Positions 12,701 through 19,738 of a stretch of DNA of 55,214 nt are shown here, piece after piece. The stretch is from positions 1-55,214 of the forward strand of contig JAFIGH010000024.1 in assembly GCA_020831525.1 (NCBI GenBank), in the 5' to 3' direction. The position numbers were made by a program, and so were the translations under genes. Position 1 is the first letter of the stretch. Each line of letters begins with the position of its first letter. Source of the DNA: Opitutales bacterium (GTDB lineage Bacteria > Verrucomicrobiota > Verrucomicrobiia > Opitutales > Oceanipulchritudinaceae). The notes beneath the pieces were generated by a model. The model saw nothing but the letters and a program-made list of their open reading frames with translations, searched no databases and was not told where the DNA came from.

Positions 12701-13874
12701 CGGGGCTGGTCCGCTCTTCGTCTTTTACGACGACTTTGCCGACAACGACCGCACGGTCGATCCGGCATGGTTTTCTATCGGGCCCCCGGCTGGCGTTGTC
12801 ATCAACCAGGCCGACGGCGTCCTCTCCCTCGGACGGACCGCTTCCAACTCCCACACCTACCTCGCCTCCAACTGGTCCGGCATAAGTCTGGATGTGGGCG
12901 ACGAACTGGCCTTTTCCTTCACGGTCAAACTCACCGGGAACCAAGGCAACCGGGATAACGAATTCATGTTCGGCATCGGAAACAACAACGGCACCCTCCC
13001 CACCGCCGACGGGCAGAGTGTTTTTGCAGACGATTTCGGTTACGTCGCCGCCGTCGGGGCGGGCACGGGCACGGCGGGTCTCTTCCGCGACGCCGGCGCA
13101 GACAACTGGCTCGGCCGCTTTCCCGGGGGTGACCACACCTTGATCGAATCCGGTGCCGCCGCTCTCGCCATCACGGATACCTTCAAGACCTACACGCTCA
13201 CCCTCACACGCACGCCCGAGGGCATCGACCTCGTCTTCACCGACGGCACAACCGTCGTCACGGCTTCCGACAACAACGTGCCCCACGACGGCTTTCACAC
13301 CTTCAACACCGTCACCTTCGGCTACTACAACCGGAATACGGCCAACTTCCTCGATGTCAGTGGGGTCAGCGTCACCTACACCCCCGCGCTACCCGCCGGG
13401 CCACCCGCCACCTTCGCGGGCTGGATCGATCAATACGACGGTATCCCCGCCGCCGAGCGCGGCCAACTCGGCATGCCCGCCGCCGACGGCATCGTCAACC
13501 TGCTCAAATACGCTCTCGGGCTCGGTCCCCTCGACGACGCCACTCCCCGCCTCCCCCTCCACTGGACGGAAAGCAGCGAAGGCGAAACCCACCTCTACCT
13601 GAGCTACGCGCGCCTCGCGGGCGGCACCGAGCATGGCGACCACCTCTACGAGATCCACGACCTCGTCTACAAAATCGCCGTCTCCACCGACCTCACCGAA
13701 TGGAGTGTTCCCGGACCCGGCGACACCGCCCTCGTCGAGCGCGTCGCCCCCCCCCAACCCGACCCGCACGACCCCGCCGTCGAACACATCACCCTCCGCC
13801 TGCAAAGCCCCCTTGCCTACCCCGGCGAGCCCCGCGCCTTCCTCCGCCTCGCTGTGGAGACAAAAGACGATTGA
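9792..13874 (+). CDS. secreted multidomain beta-helix (pectate-lyase-like) protein with FnIII domains
   Basis: 1360 residues. Signal peptide at about 1-30 (LAAMVTAPSLFASGGAAQ). Residues ~60-520 form a right-handed beta-helix of the pectate-lyase-3/GH55-like kind: LDFGGNGDGETDNTAAFQ, then GGGAVYIPPGVYVV and repeated short strands. Further along are a bacterial Ig-like module (~575-640), a carbohydrate-binding-like region (~655-770), two fibronectin type III repeats (~785-960, each ending YTNTVSATT or similar), a domain paralogous to the PEP-CTERM protein at 132-965 (~975-1195), and a Verrucomicrobia-type C-terminal domain containing NLLKYALGLGP. No PEP-CTERM anchor is present, so it is probably secreted freely. 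Likely a polysaccharide lyase or hydrolase; substrate unknown. Probably controlled by the adjacent XylR-like regulator. Confidence 0.85.
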   Translation: MRLSLPDRRIRAFLAAMVTAPSLFASGGAAQIWDDFATAPHTHPNIPHNAYAGYRGGAAPIPDVPVVADLLDFGGNGDGETDNTAAFQRAIEAAWRAGGGAVYIPPGVYVVDKMIHLNQSGVVLRGAGPEATTIRFPNDLDHAIGTFIDGNGNTHWFWQGGLLWMGPAAQLRRDFRLNTSHEGANMGVDTGTWWPEAPANLGFIGKRVAEVTGDHPEGAFTLEVDDASHLREGAYFRLVYKNAAASGDYDLYKDMVGHPLMHTFNWAGAGAMNSRHQWVWPVRIARIEGNLVTLDQPLRLRTRAKWEVAFETMGEIISESGVEDLTIELTSAPNLPDAHSHDVRHNALYLTKTVNCWVRNVDIVNAQNGIMTRSTKHIELRDVRILGDVRLHHGISVVRGHDNLITDFVMEPRISHGISIEDMASGNVFRRGNMGLGTDSGGGSFDSHRYMSFDILRTDIHVLNSIGRPGGNNNTGPLVGRRVVHWNIRGNTGDNNGEWVNHPDAHSSGALVGVHGPRFNGAAWGMVPGDKGNIIADEGVVPVYPDLYDKQIELRKATEAWAEIVSPHLDLVAPGSLTLEAAVNPGAADLQSVTFVVDGSPLHTVTEAPFTAAWEPTKGVYEVTVVAETSAGTVTSAARQIVIGHRDVIEDGDPRLVYTGAKTVFTNADASGGTYTQFRAADNAYVTLNFRGTRFMIFVHNLQPTQQRMEIFLNDLNNPVTLVSPTRLTEPRYLAYDSGLLPEGNHTVRIRPPSHQVLLDYIVIENTGEFAGGGLPDLPIAPSDLIVTGTTHERIDLAWTDNATNELGFKIERSATGTSGWAEIATVPAGTNAFSDTGLPPSSTHHYRVRAYNADGDSPYTNTVSATTLEDTGPPEPPAAPASLTATAVNASRIHLQWADHAHNEDGFALERAPHADGPWSEVALLSANTTAHNDTGLSAETTYHYRLRAFNEVGFSAYSGTATATTLEAGAGPLFVFYDDFADNDRTVDPAWFSIGPPAGVVINQADGVLSLGRTASNSHTYLASNWSGISLDVGDELAFSFTVKLTGNQGNRDNEFMFGIGNNNGTLPTADGQSVFADDFGYVAAVGAGTGTAGLFRDAGADNWLGRFPGGDHTLIESGAAALAITDTFKTYTLTLTRTPEGIDLVFTDGTTVVTASDNNVPHDGFHTFNTVTFGYYNRNTANFLDVSGVSVTYTPALPAGPPATFAGWIDQYDGIPAAERGQLGMPAADGIVNLLKYALGLGPLDDATPRLPLHWTESSEGETHLYLSYARLAGGTEHGDHLYEIHDLVYKIAVSTDLTEWSVPGPGDTALVERVAPPQPDPHDPAVEHITLRLQSPLAYPGEPRAFLRLAVETKDD

Positions 13875-14044
13875 CCGGACAAGCGCCACCCCGTGGCGTC
13901 GGAGCTTGCTCCGGCCTTCCGGCGGCAAGGGCTCTATCCGCGGCCCTCCTCCGCCGCAGGCGCGAGCAAGCTCGCATACCGCCGCCCCCGTGGCATCGGA
14001 GCGGTGCGGAGCCCCGCGACTGAAAAGGACGGGACCGCTTCAGG
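13875..14044. repeat. intergenic palindromes in a convergent gap
   Basis: Contains a GGAGC-TT-GCTCC hairpin near 13909-13921 and GCGAGC-AA-GCTCGC at 13962-13975, the latter identical to the element at 5948-5961. No T-rich terminator is seen for either the beta-helix gene or the TPR gene ending at 14045. Confidence 0.5.
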
Positions 14045-15412
14045 CTACATCCGCGCAGCTGCCTGTTCGACGCGGCTGAGATAATCGGCTATATAGGTGG
14101 CGGGGCGCAGGTCATGGGCGCGCCGCAGTTCGCGGACAGCGTCCCCGTAGTTGCGCCGGGCGACGTGGATGCGCGCCATGCGGAGAAGGCCGTCGACACG
14201 GGTGTCCTCGACCTTGGACGCGTTTTCGGCGTAGAGGAGCGCCTCGTCGAGGTCGTCTTCCTCCATGTGGTAATCGGAAAGGAGAAGAAGTGCCCGTCCG
14301 TTCATGGGATCGCGGGAAACGACCTGCTCGAGAATCTCCGCGGCGTCGGCGCGTTCGCCCTGTGCGAGGAGGATGCGGGCATTGAGATTGAGCACGCGAA
14401 GGTCTTCCTCAGGTGTCAGGTCTACGCTCTCCGGCACGCGCTCGAGGAGAGAGAGCGCGTCGTCGTATTCGGAGCGGTTGACGAGGGCCTCAACCATACG
14501 GACGGCCTGCGCTGCGGTCAGTTCGCCGGAGTCAAAGGCGTCACGGTAGGCGTCCAGCGCGAGCGTGGTCACCCCCTCGTTCATATAGATGTCGCCGAGG
14601 AGTTGGAGGGAGCGGGGATTGGCCCGGCCCATCATACGCAGGACTTCAAGATTGGCGGCGGCGCGGGAGGTTTGCTCGAGGCTAAGGAAGGCGTTGGATT
14701 GCCACGTCCAATATTCGTGGTTGCCGGGATCGTCGCCGATAAATTCATAGATTGTGCCCGCGGCTTCATTGTACAATCCAAGGCGCATGAGGCAGCTTAG
14801 TTTACCTGTGCGCCAGTCCGGATTTTCCGGCTGAAACATGATGGCAAAGCGGTAAGCGTCGAGCGCCGAGGAATAGCGGCCTTCATTGAGGTAACAGTAC
14901 CCGACAAGCCCATACATAGAACCGTCACCGCCGTTGATTTCAATGGCTTTGAGAAGAATGGGCAGGGCCTCGCGGTAGCGTCCGGTGGCCACGTAGGCAC
15001 GCCCGAGGTTCTGGTAGGCGCGAAAGAAATTAGGGAATTTGCGGATGGCCTCCCGGTATGCGCGCACCGCCTCCTCGGTGCGGCCTTCCTGATAGTAGAG
15101 ATTGCCGAGGATCTGGTCGAGGGCGGCGCTGGAATCACGGTTGATGACCGAGCGCAAACGCTCGATGGCGCGCTGTGGATTCGAGGCAATGAGCGGCTGG
15201 ATCTCCTGAAAGATCTCCATCTCCTCGCGGCTCACGCTCGGATTCGTTTCCATGTCGAACCCGTAGGTTCCCATGAAGCGCTCCCGGAACTCGGGATTGT
15301 CCCACGAGTTTGTGCTCAGTGGATAAACCTGCGCGACGAGCGCGGCAGGAACAGCGGCGAGGGCCGCCGCAAAGAGAGATAGACTACGGATGTTGTGCAG
15401 GATCGGTGTCAT
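14045..15412 (-). CDS. TPR-repeat periplasmic protein, last gene of TonB2-type operon
   Basis: 455 residues from the ATG that overlaps the TonB stop as ATGA; an ATG two codons earlier (15418) is also possible. An N-terminal signal (SLFAAALAAVPAALVAQ) is followed by at least eight tetratricopeptide repeats (for example ALDQILGNLYYQEGRTEEAV, AYQNLGRAYVATGRYREAL in adjacent repeats). In Vibrio and Shewanella TonB2-type clusters a TPR protein also follows TonB. It is probably a periplasmic scaffold for the TonB complex or its receptors. The four-base overlap implies translational coupling to tonB. Confidence 0.88.
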   Translation of the reverse strand: MTPILHNIRSLSLFAAALAAVPAALVAQVYPLSTNSWDNPEFRERFMGTYGFDMETNPSVSREEMEIFQEIQPLIASNPQRAIERLRSVINRDSSAALDQILGNLYYQEGRTEEAVRAYREAIRKFPNFFRAYQNLGRAYVATGRYREALPILLKAIEINGGDGSMYGLVGYCYLNEGRYSSALDAYRFAIMFQPENPDWRTGKLSCLMRLGLYNEAAGTIYEFIGDDPGNHEYWTWQSNAFLSLEQTSRAAANLEVLRMMGRANPRSLQLLGDIYMNEGVTTLALDAYRDAFDSGELTAAQAVRMVEALVNRSEYDDALSLLERVPESVDLTPEEDLRVLNLNARILLAQGERADAAEILEQVVSRDPMNGRALLLLSDYHMEEDDLDEALLYAENASKVEDTRVDGLLRMARIHVARRNYGDAVRELRRAHDLRPATYIADYLSRVEQAAARM

Positions 15413-16080
15413 TGCCATTCAATGGGAATTTCGATGGTCATTGTGGCGCGCACGGGTTCGCCCCTGCGCGTCGGTTGTTCATAAAGCGCGTTGCGGGCCC
15501 ATTCGAGAACCATCCGCTCATAGCCGCGGTGAGACGCTTCGATCGTCTCGATGTGCTCCAGCGTCCCGTCTGTGTGGAGGGTGAAGCGTATGTTTACATA
15601 ACCGGGCGTCTGATTGCGCCTGAGGTCGCCGGGAATACGCATCCCGGGGTCGCGCACACGACGCGGTTCGCGGTCCAGTTCGTGCAGTTCGAAGAGCCGC
15701 ATCTCCTCCTGAGTCTCGTCGGCGTCCATGCCAAACCCGCCCATATCCATACTCGCCATGAGGGCACCGCCGACACCGGGATTGATTGACATGTCGAGCT
15801 GCGACAAATTGAGCGGCGGAGGCGGCGCGGAAAGATCGGGAGGCGGATCGCTCCGATCCTCCACCGGCGGCGGGGGCGGCTCCGGCGGGGGCGGAGGCGG
15901 CGGAGGCGGCGCCGCAATCATGCGCCGCACCTGTTGCTCTGATCCCCGGAAGCCGGCCAACACCTGTGTGAACGGCAGCAGAGCGAACAGTCCCGCAAGC
16001 ACGAAGAGCGCCAGCAGCACAACCGGCACGGAGCGGATTGTCGGCTTGGGTGCGCGAAAGGCGTTGAATCGGTCACTCAT
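15409..16080 (-). CDS. tonB: energy transducer TonB
   Basis: 223 residues. One N-terminal membrane helix (VPVVLLALFVLAGLFALLPF), a Pro-rich periplasmic linker (runs of nine and more prolines between residues ~58 and 90), then a C-terminal TonB domain (GYVNIRFTLHTDGTLEHIE, YERMVLEWARNALYEQP, TMTIEIPIEW). TonB spans the periplasm and transfers proton-motive-force energy from ExbB/ExbD to outer-membrane receptors. It lies 8 bp after exbD and overlaps the TPR gene by 4 bp. Confidence 0.95.
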   Translation of the reverse strand: MSDRFNAFRAPKPTIRSVPVVLLALFVLAGLFALLPFTQVLAGFRGSEQQVRRMIAAPPPPPPPPPEPPPPPVEDRSDPPPDLSAPPPPLNLSQLDMSINPGVGGALMASMDMGGFGMDADETQEEMRLFELHELDREPRRVRDPGMRIPGDLRRNQTPGYVNIRFTLHTDGTLEHIETIEASHRGYERMVLEWARNALYEQPTRRGEPVRATMTIEIPIEWQ

Positions 16081-16088
16081 GGGCCACC

Positions 16089-16490
16089 CTACTCAGTCGA
16101 CACGTTGATCTCGTTCGCCCCCGCAAGCTTGGCCTCGTCGTAGACCCGCATGAGGAGGTCAACGGACACCGCCTTGTCCGCCTGGATGATGACAGGGATG
16201 TTGTCGCGCTGGGTGAGGCGGCGCACAATCGAACGAACACCGTTTACGCCGATCTCCCTTCCACCGTAAACCACCTGCCCGTTTTCCGTGATCGCCAGCA
16301 GAACACTGTTCTTCTCAAGGTCGATGGCCGATGCGGCTTCCGGTTTGTTCACGTCGACCCCCGTCTCCTCGACAAAGACCGTCGTGACGATAAAGAAGAT
16401 CAACAAAATGAATACCATGTCGATGAGCGGCGAGATATTGATCTCATCGCTCTCCGCCTCTTCTTCAATAGCGCTGCGTCGCTTGCTCAT
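16089..16490 (-). CDS. exbD: ExbD/TolR biopolymer transport protein
   Basis: 133 residues: a short cytoplasmic N terminus, one membrane helix ([16 protein letters not shown]) preceded by the conserved [10 protein letters not shown] with the proton-relay Asp, and a periplasmic domain ending in the family pattern [19 protein letters not shown]. Overlaps the upstream exbB gene by 4 bp (ATGA). It is the proton-channel partner of the ExbB proteins in this operon. Confidence 0.96.
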   Translation of the reverse strand: MSKRRSAIEEEAESDEINISPLIDMVFILLIFFIVTTVFVEETGVDVNKPEAASAIDLEKNSVLLAITENGQVVYGGREIGVNGVRSIVRRLTQRDNIPVIIQADKAVSVDLLMRVYDEAKLAGANEINVSTE

Positions 16491-17257
16491 GCTGTTCTCA
16501 CCTTTCGATTTTCGTGGCGTTCTTCATCCGTCGTTCCTTCTTCGCCGACCGCGTCCGTTCCCTCCGCGTCAGGTTGTTTGCCATCCGTGGGCGCGGGCGG
16601 TGCCTCCGCCGCCGTCGGCGGTTCCCCCGGATCTCCGGAGGCCACTCTCTCCGCGAGGTGGCGCCGACGCTGGAAGCGCAGGATCGTCAGTGTCTCAAGG
16701 CGGCTGAGAAATGTGGCCAACTGCTCCTCCCGCTTGCGCAGTGACGAGACCATGACATACGCGGGAATGGCAAGGACAAGGCCGGTCTGTGTCGTCACGA
16801 GCGCTTCCGAAATACCGCCCGCGACAAGGTCGATGGTATTGCCCGCCGTGCTTACGGAAAGCCCCACAAAGGTGGAGAGCATACCCATGACGGTCCCCAG
16901 AAGCCCCATGAGCGGCGCGGCCCCGGCGAGGATATTGGCAAACCGAATACGCGCCCGGACGGGAGGCAGATAGGCGCGCCGTACTTCAGTGAAGCGCCCG
17001 CGAATATCGTCCGCCTTTTCCGCGTCTGCCTGTGTATAGCGGATGATTTCGCCCAGCTCACCTTTTGAGTCTTCAGGTACGTCAATCCAGTGGCCCCATG
17101 TGTTCGGGTCGGCCTTGTAGAAATTGCGCCGCGCAAGGTGGACATACAACTCGAAAACCGCGAGATAGATCAGCAACCCGAGGATCGCGAGAGGGATCAT
17201 CAGCCATCCGCCGGCGAGCCAGATGGGCAGGATCTCGGTGTGAAAAGTTTCCATCAT
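16487..17257 (-). CDS. exbB: ExbB/TolQ/MotA-type proton channel (ExbB2-like)
   Basis: 256 residues. Three membrane segments: [20 protein letters not shown] near the N terminus, [22 protein letters not shown], and [20 protein letters not shown], which are the conserved TolQ/ExbB helices. A ~55-residue acidic, Pro-rich cytoplasmic tail ([17 protein letters not shown]) is unusual. The start is ATGATG; either Met is possible. Gap of 32 bp to the upstream ExbB fusion, 4-bp overlap with exbD. Confidence 0.94.
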   Translation of the reverse strand: MMETFHTEILPIWLAGGWLMIPLAILGLLIYLAVFELYVHLARRNFYKADPNTWGHWIDVPEDSKGELGEIIRYTQADAEKADDIRGRFTEVRRAYLPPVRARIRFANILAGAAPLMGLLGTVMGMLSTFVGLSVSTAGNTIDLVAGGISEALVTTQTGLVLAIPAYVMVSSLRKREEQLATFLSRLETLTILRFQRRRHLAERVASGDPGEPPTAAEAPPAPTDGKQPDAEGTDAVGEEGTTDEERHENRKVRTA

Positions 17258-17289
17258 CGTGTCGGAAGTTTGGCGTCAATTCACCGGTC

Positions 17290-18714
17290 TCAGGCCGCCG
17301 ACTTCGTCCGCTCGGAAGCCCGCAGCTTCTTCACGCCGTTGACGAAGGCGATGGACAGTTTGTCGAGATCGCCGATGTAGCCGCGCGCCTTGCGCGAGAG
17401 AAAGGCGTAGAGAATCAGGCTAGGGATGGCCACAATGAGGCCGAACTCCGTCGTGATCAGCGCCTCGGAAATACCCGAGGAGAGCTGCCGGGCGTCACCC
17501 GTGCCGAAGACTTGAATGAGCTTGAAGGTATTGATCATGCCCGTGACCGTTCCCAAAAGTCCGAGGAGCGGGGCGACCGCCGCCGTCACTGAAATCATCG
17601 GCAGCAACCGCATGACCTTGGGTTTCGTTTCCATGACAATCTCGTACTGGATCTCTTCGATCAGCTCGGTGTCGGAATCGATGTGGCGGATGCCCTCCTC
17701 AAGAATTTTTCCGGCTGCACCGGGAACTGCTGACGCTTCGTGCAGAGCCTCCTTCCGCTTGCCCTCCGCGAGCAGAGCAAAGATCTCCTTCCACTTCGTA
17801 GGCGTCGCCTTGGGTAGGGTGAACAGCTCGAAAGCCTTGAAGAGCGCGACGACAAAGGAGATCGCCGCAAAAGCGAGAATTGGGAAAATCCACATGCCGC
17901 CCTTGGCGATGTGCTCGACGAAAGTCTCCTCGATCTCGGCGAGGGCAAGAGCGTTGCCAAGCGTTGGGTCCAGCGGAACAGTGCCGCTCCCCGACTCCAC
18001 GAGCGAAGCGATTCCACCGTCGAACGCCCCTCGGGCAACCGGCAGAATCGTCGGCTGCTCCGTCGTGCCGCGCTGGGCGATGCCGCCGATACCCCGCCCG
18101 CTTCCATGAAAGAGAACAAGCGGCCCGAGGTGTGCGAACTTGCCCTCGACAACGGAACCGTCCGGACCCACCCCGGGACCATCGACCACCATGCCTCCGA
18201 GCAACGCGTCCGTTCGTTCCATTCCAAGGCCGACAAGGCCGAGAGCGCGCTCCATGTTTCCAACCGGATCCTCACCGATCTCGTCCGTGTCAAGGTCGAG
18301 AATGGCGGACAGCCTTTCAGAATAGATCGGCAATTCGCTCGGCTCCATGCGTGATTCGATGGCACGGGCATATTCGCTCAGGAGATTCGTAATGTACACT
18401 TGCTCCTCCCGCCGCGCCCGGACCGACTCGCGCAGAGTCTCGAGATCAACCTGGCTATTGTCGGCGAGCCGCTGCGCGCGCTCCGACTCCCGCGCCAACT
18501 CGCGCACAGTCTCTTGCAGAGAAGACAGCTCACGGGCGAGCGGTAGCTTGGACTCGCGTATCTCGGCGCGCAGTGCGGAGAGCCGGTCGAGTGATGCCTG
18601 CAGGCGACCGTCGGCATCTTCTTGCGCCGAAGCCAGATCAAGGCGCGCACCCGCTGGAATGACAGCGGCGACGAATGCCGCAAAGGCCGCGACAGAGTGA
18701 ATTTTTCGCATCAT
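17290..18714 (-). CDS. TtpC-like protein: periplasmic coiled-coil fused to ExbB/MotA proton channel
   Basis: 474 residues from the ATG at 18714 (MMRKIHS). Signal peptide about 1-27; coiled coil about 32-110; a periplasmic linker with a GGI-rich part; a membrane helix (MWIFPILAFAAISFVVALFK); then a complete TolQ/ExbB domain (LPMISVTAAVAPLLGLLG, SSGISEALITTEFGLIVAI). This matches TtpC of the Vibrio TonB2 system, where an enlarged ExbB-like protein is needed for TonB2-dependent uptake. It follows the DUF3450 gene by 18 bp and precedes exbB by 32 bp. Two ExbB paralogues in one operon are normal for this system type. Confidence 0.92.
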   Translation of the reverse strand: MMRKIHSVAAFAAFVAAVIPAGARLDLASAQEDADGRLQASLDRLSALRAEIRESKLPLARELSSLQETVRELARESERAQRLADNSQVDLETLRESVRARREEQVYITNLLSEYARAIESRMEPSELPIYSERLSAILDLDTDEIGEDPVGNMERALGLVGLGMERTDALLGGMVVDGPGVGPDGSVVEGKFAHLGPLVLFHGSGRGIGGIAQRGTTEQPTILPVARGAFDGGIASLVESGSGTVPLDPTLGNALALAEIEETFVEHIAKGGMWIFPILAFAAISFVVALFKAFELFTLPKATPTKWKEIFALLAEGKRKEALHEASAVPGAAGKILEEGIRHIDSDTELIEEIQYEIVMETKPKVMRLLPMISVTAAVAPLLGLLGTVTGMINTFKLIQVFGTGDARQLSSGISEALITTEFGLIVAIPSLILYAFLSRKARGYIGDLDKLSIAFVNGVKKLRASERTKSAA

Positions 18715-18732
18715 AGTGAGGCTCAATTGAAG

Positions 18733-19491
18733 TTACCGAATGGATACGGGAAGTGCGATAAACTGTGCCTCGCGCGTGCCCTCGTAGACAGCCATGAGGT
18801 TGCGGAGAGGACCCGACAGTGACGTGTCCGTCCGCCACTCCCAGCCGTCAGCACCCGGAAGTCCGTAGCCGGCGAATGACCCTGTCTGGTCCACAAAGTA
18901 GGCTACGGCGAGTCCAAAATAGAGTGTTGAAACCTCGCGGGCACCCTCCTCCAGATCCCGGATTTCCGATACTTTTGTCACGGTAGTGTTGAAACGGTCC
19001 ACCTGAGAGAGCACCGCGACGAGATTCTGCACCCGCACGGAGAGCCCAAGAGAGGTGTCTTCTGGATCGCGCGGGATGCGGCGTGTCACTGCGGAAAGCT
19101 CCTGCCGAAGCGGGTCGGGCAAGCGCGGAATGAGATCGAGCATCTGCCGCTCGTAGGCGCGCACGGTCTCCTCCGTCAGGCGCGAAACGGCCTCCAGCGA
19201 TTCGCGCTCTTCAGCCAGTTCAAGGCGTTCCGCCGCCGCCCGGGAGGTTGTCTCCTCCGCTGCCGCTTTGCGCTCCTCGAAGGTATCCCGCTGCGCCGTT
19301 AGCACCGCGATGCTGTCGCCGATCAGCTGGCGCTCGATCAACCAGTTGTTCTCCTCTTCGGAGACCGCCTTTTCGACTTCGACCCATTCTTGCAGGGTTG
19401 CTTGAAGGCGGCGGACCGGCTCCGATCCCGTTGCCGCGACTGCTGTGAGGACGAGCGCACCCGCCATGATCATTGAAATGTATTTGGACAT
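18733..19491 (-). CDS. DUF3450-family coiled-coil protein, first gene of TonB2-type operon
   Basis: 252 residues from the ATG inside AAAAAGATGTCCA (MSKYISMIMAG); the frame is open 18 codons upstream, but the signal peptide (about 1-22) fixes the start. Most of the protein is a long coiled coil (residues ~25-140) and the C terminus has conserved aromatic patterns (GWEWRT). DUF3450 genes regularly precede TtpC-ExbB-ExbD-TonB clusters; the protein is periplasmic and its biochemical role is not established. It leads a six-gene operon down to 14045. Confidence 0.9.
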   Translation of the reverse strand: MSKYISMIMAGALVLTAVAATGSEPVRRLQATLQEWVEVEKAVSEEENNWLIERQLIGDSIAVLTAQRDTFEERKAAAEETTSRAAAERLELAEERESLEAVSRLTEETVRAYERQMLDLIPRLPDPLRQELSAVTRRIPRDPEDTSLGLSVRVQNLVAVLSQVDRFNTTVTKVSEIRDLEEGAREVSTLYFGLAVAYFVDQTGSFAGYGLPGADGWEWRTDTSLSGPLRNLMAVYEGTREAQFIALPVSIR

Positions 19492-19497
19492 CTTTTT
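19485..19497 (-). promoter_or_regulatory. shared start motif, copy 1 (TonB operon)
   Basis: AAAAAGATGTCCA on the minus strand; its ATG is the in-frame start of the DUF3450 gene. There is no Shine-Dalgarno sequence upstream. The same 13-mer occurs at 22543, 22881, 31684 and 31907. Confidence 0.8.
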
Positions 19498-19660
19498 GCG
19501 AAAGTGGTTTTGAAACGCTTTCGGCCATACAAAAGCCGTTTCCATGCCAACCCCTGAAGGCAGATGAATTCGAGCACCCGCCGATGAAAATGAACCAGTT
19601 CCGTCGGATCACGTGCGCTATTTCAAAATCCCGTTGGAGCTTTAGCCGTCGCGGGATTGG

Positions 19661-19697
19661 AAAGAGAAAGCCCCGGACGCCTTGGAACGTCCGGGGC
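19661..19697 (-). terminator. intrinsic terminator after the TonB receptor
   Basis: Reading the minus strand, the stem GCCCCGGACG/CGTCCGGGGC with an 8-base loop is followed by TTTCTCTTT. It lies about 40 bases after the stop of the receptor gene at 19739 and so separates the receptor transcript from the TonB operon that begins at 19491. The stretch 19498-19660 must therefore hold the operon's own promoter; I cannot assign -35/-10 boxes with confidence. Confidence 0.8.
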
Positions 19698-19738
19698 CTC
19701 TTGTGGAGTCCCTCAATTAGGGCTCACGATAGCTGACC

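Noticed and set aside
13962-13975. Repeated short palindromes as a CRISPR array
   Set aside because: Copies are isolated and far apart, with no regular spacers; there are no cas genes in the window.
19502-19525. GAAACGCTTTC near the TonB operon start as a LacI/CcpA-type operator
   Set aside because: The half-sites are off by one base from the usual spacing, and no matching regulator is nearby.
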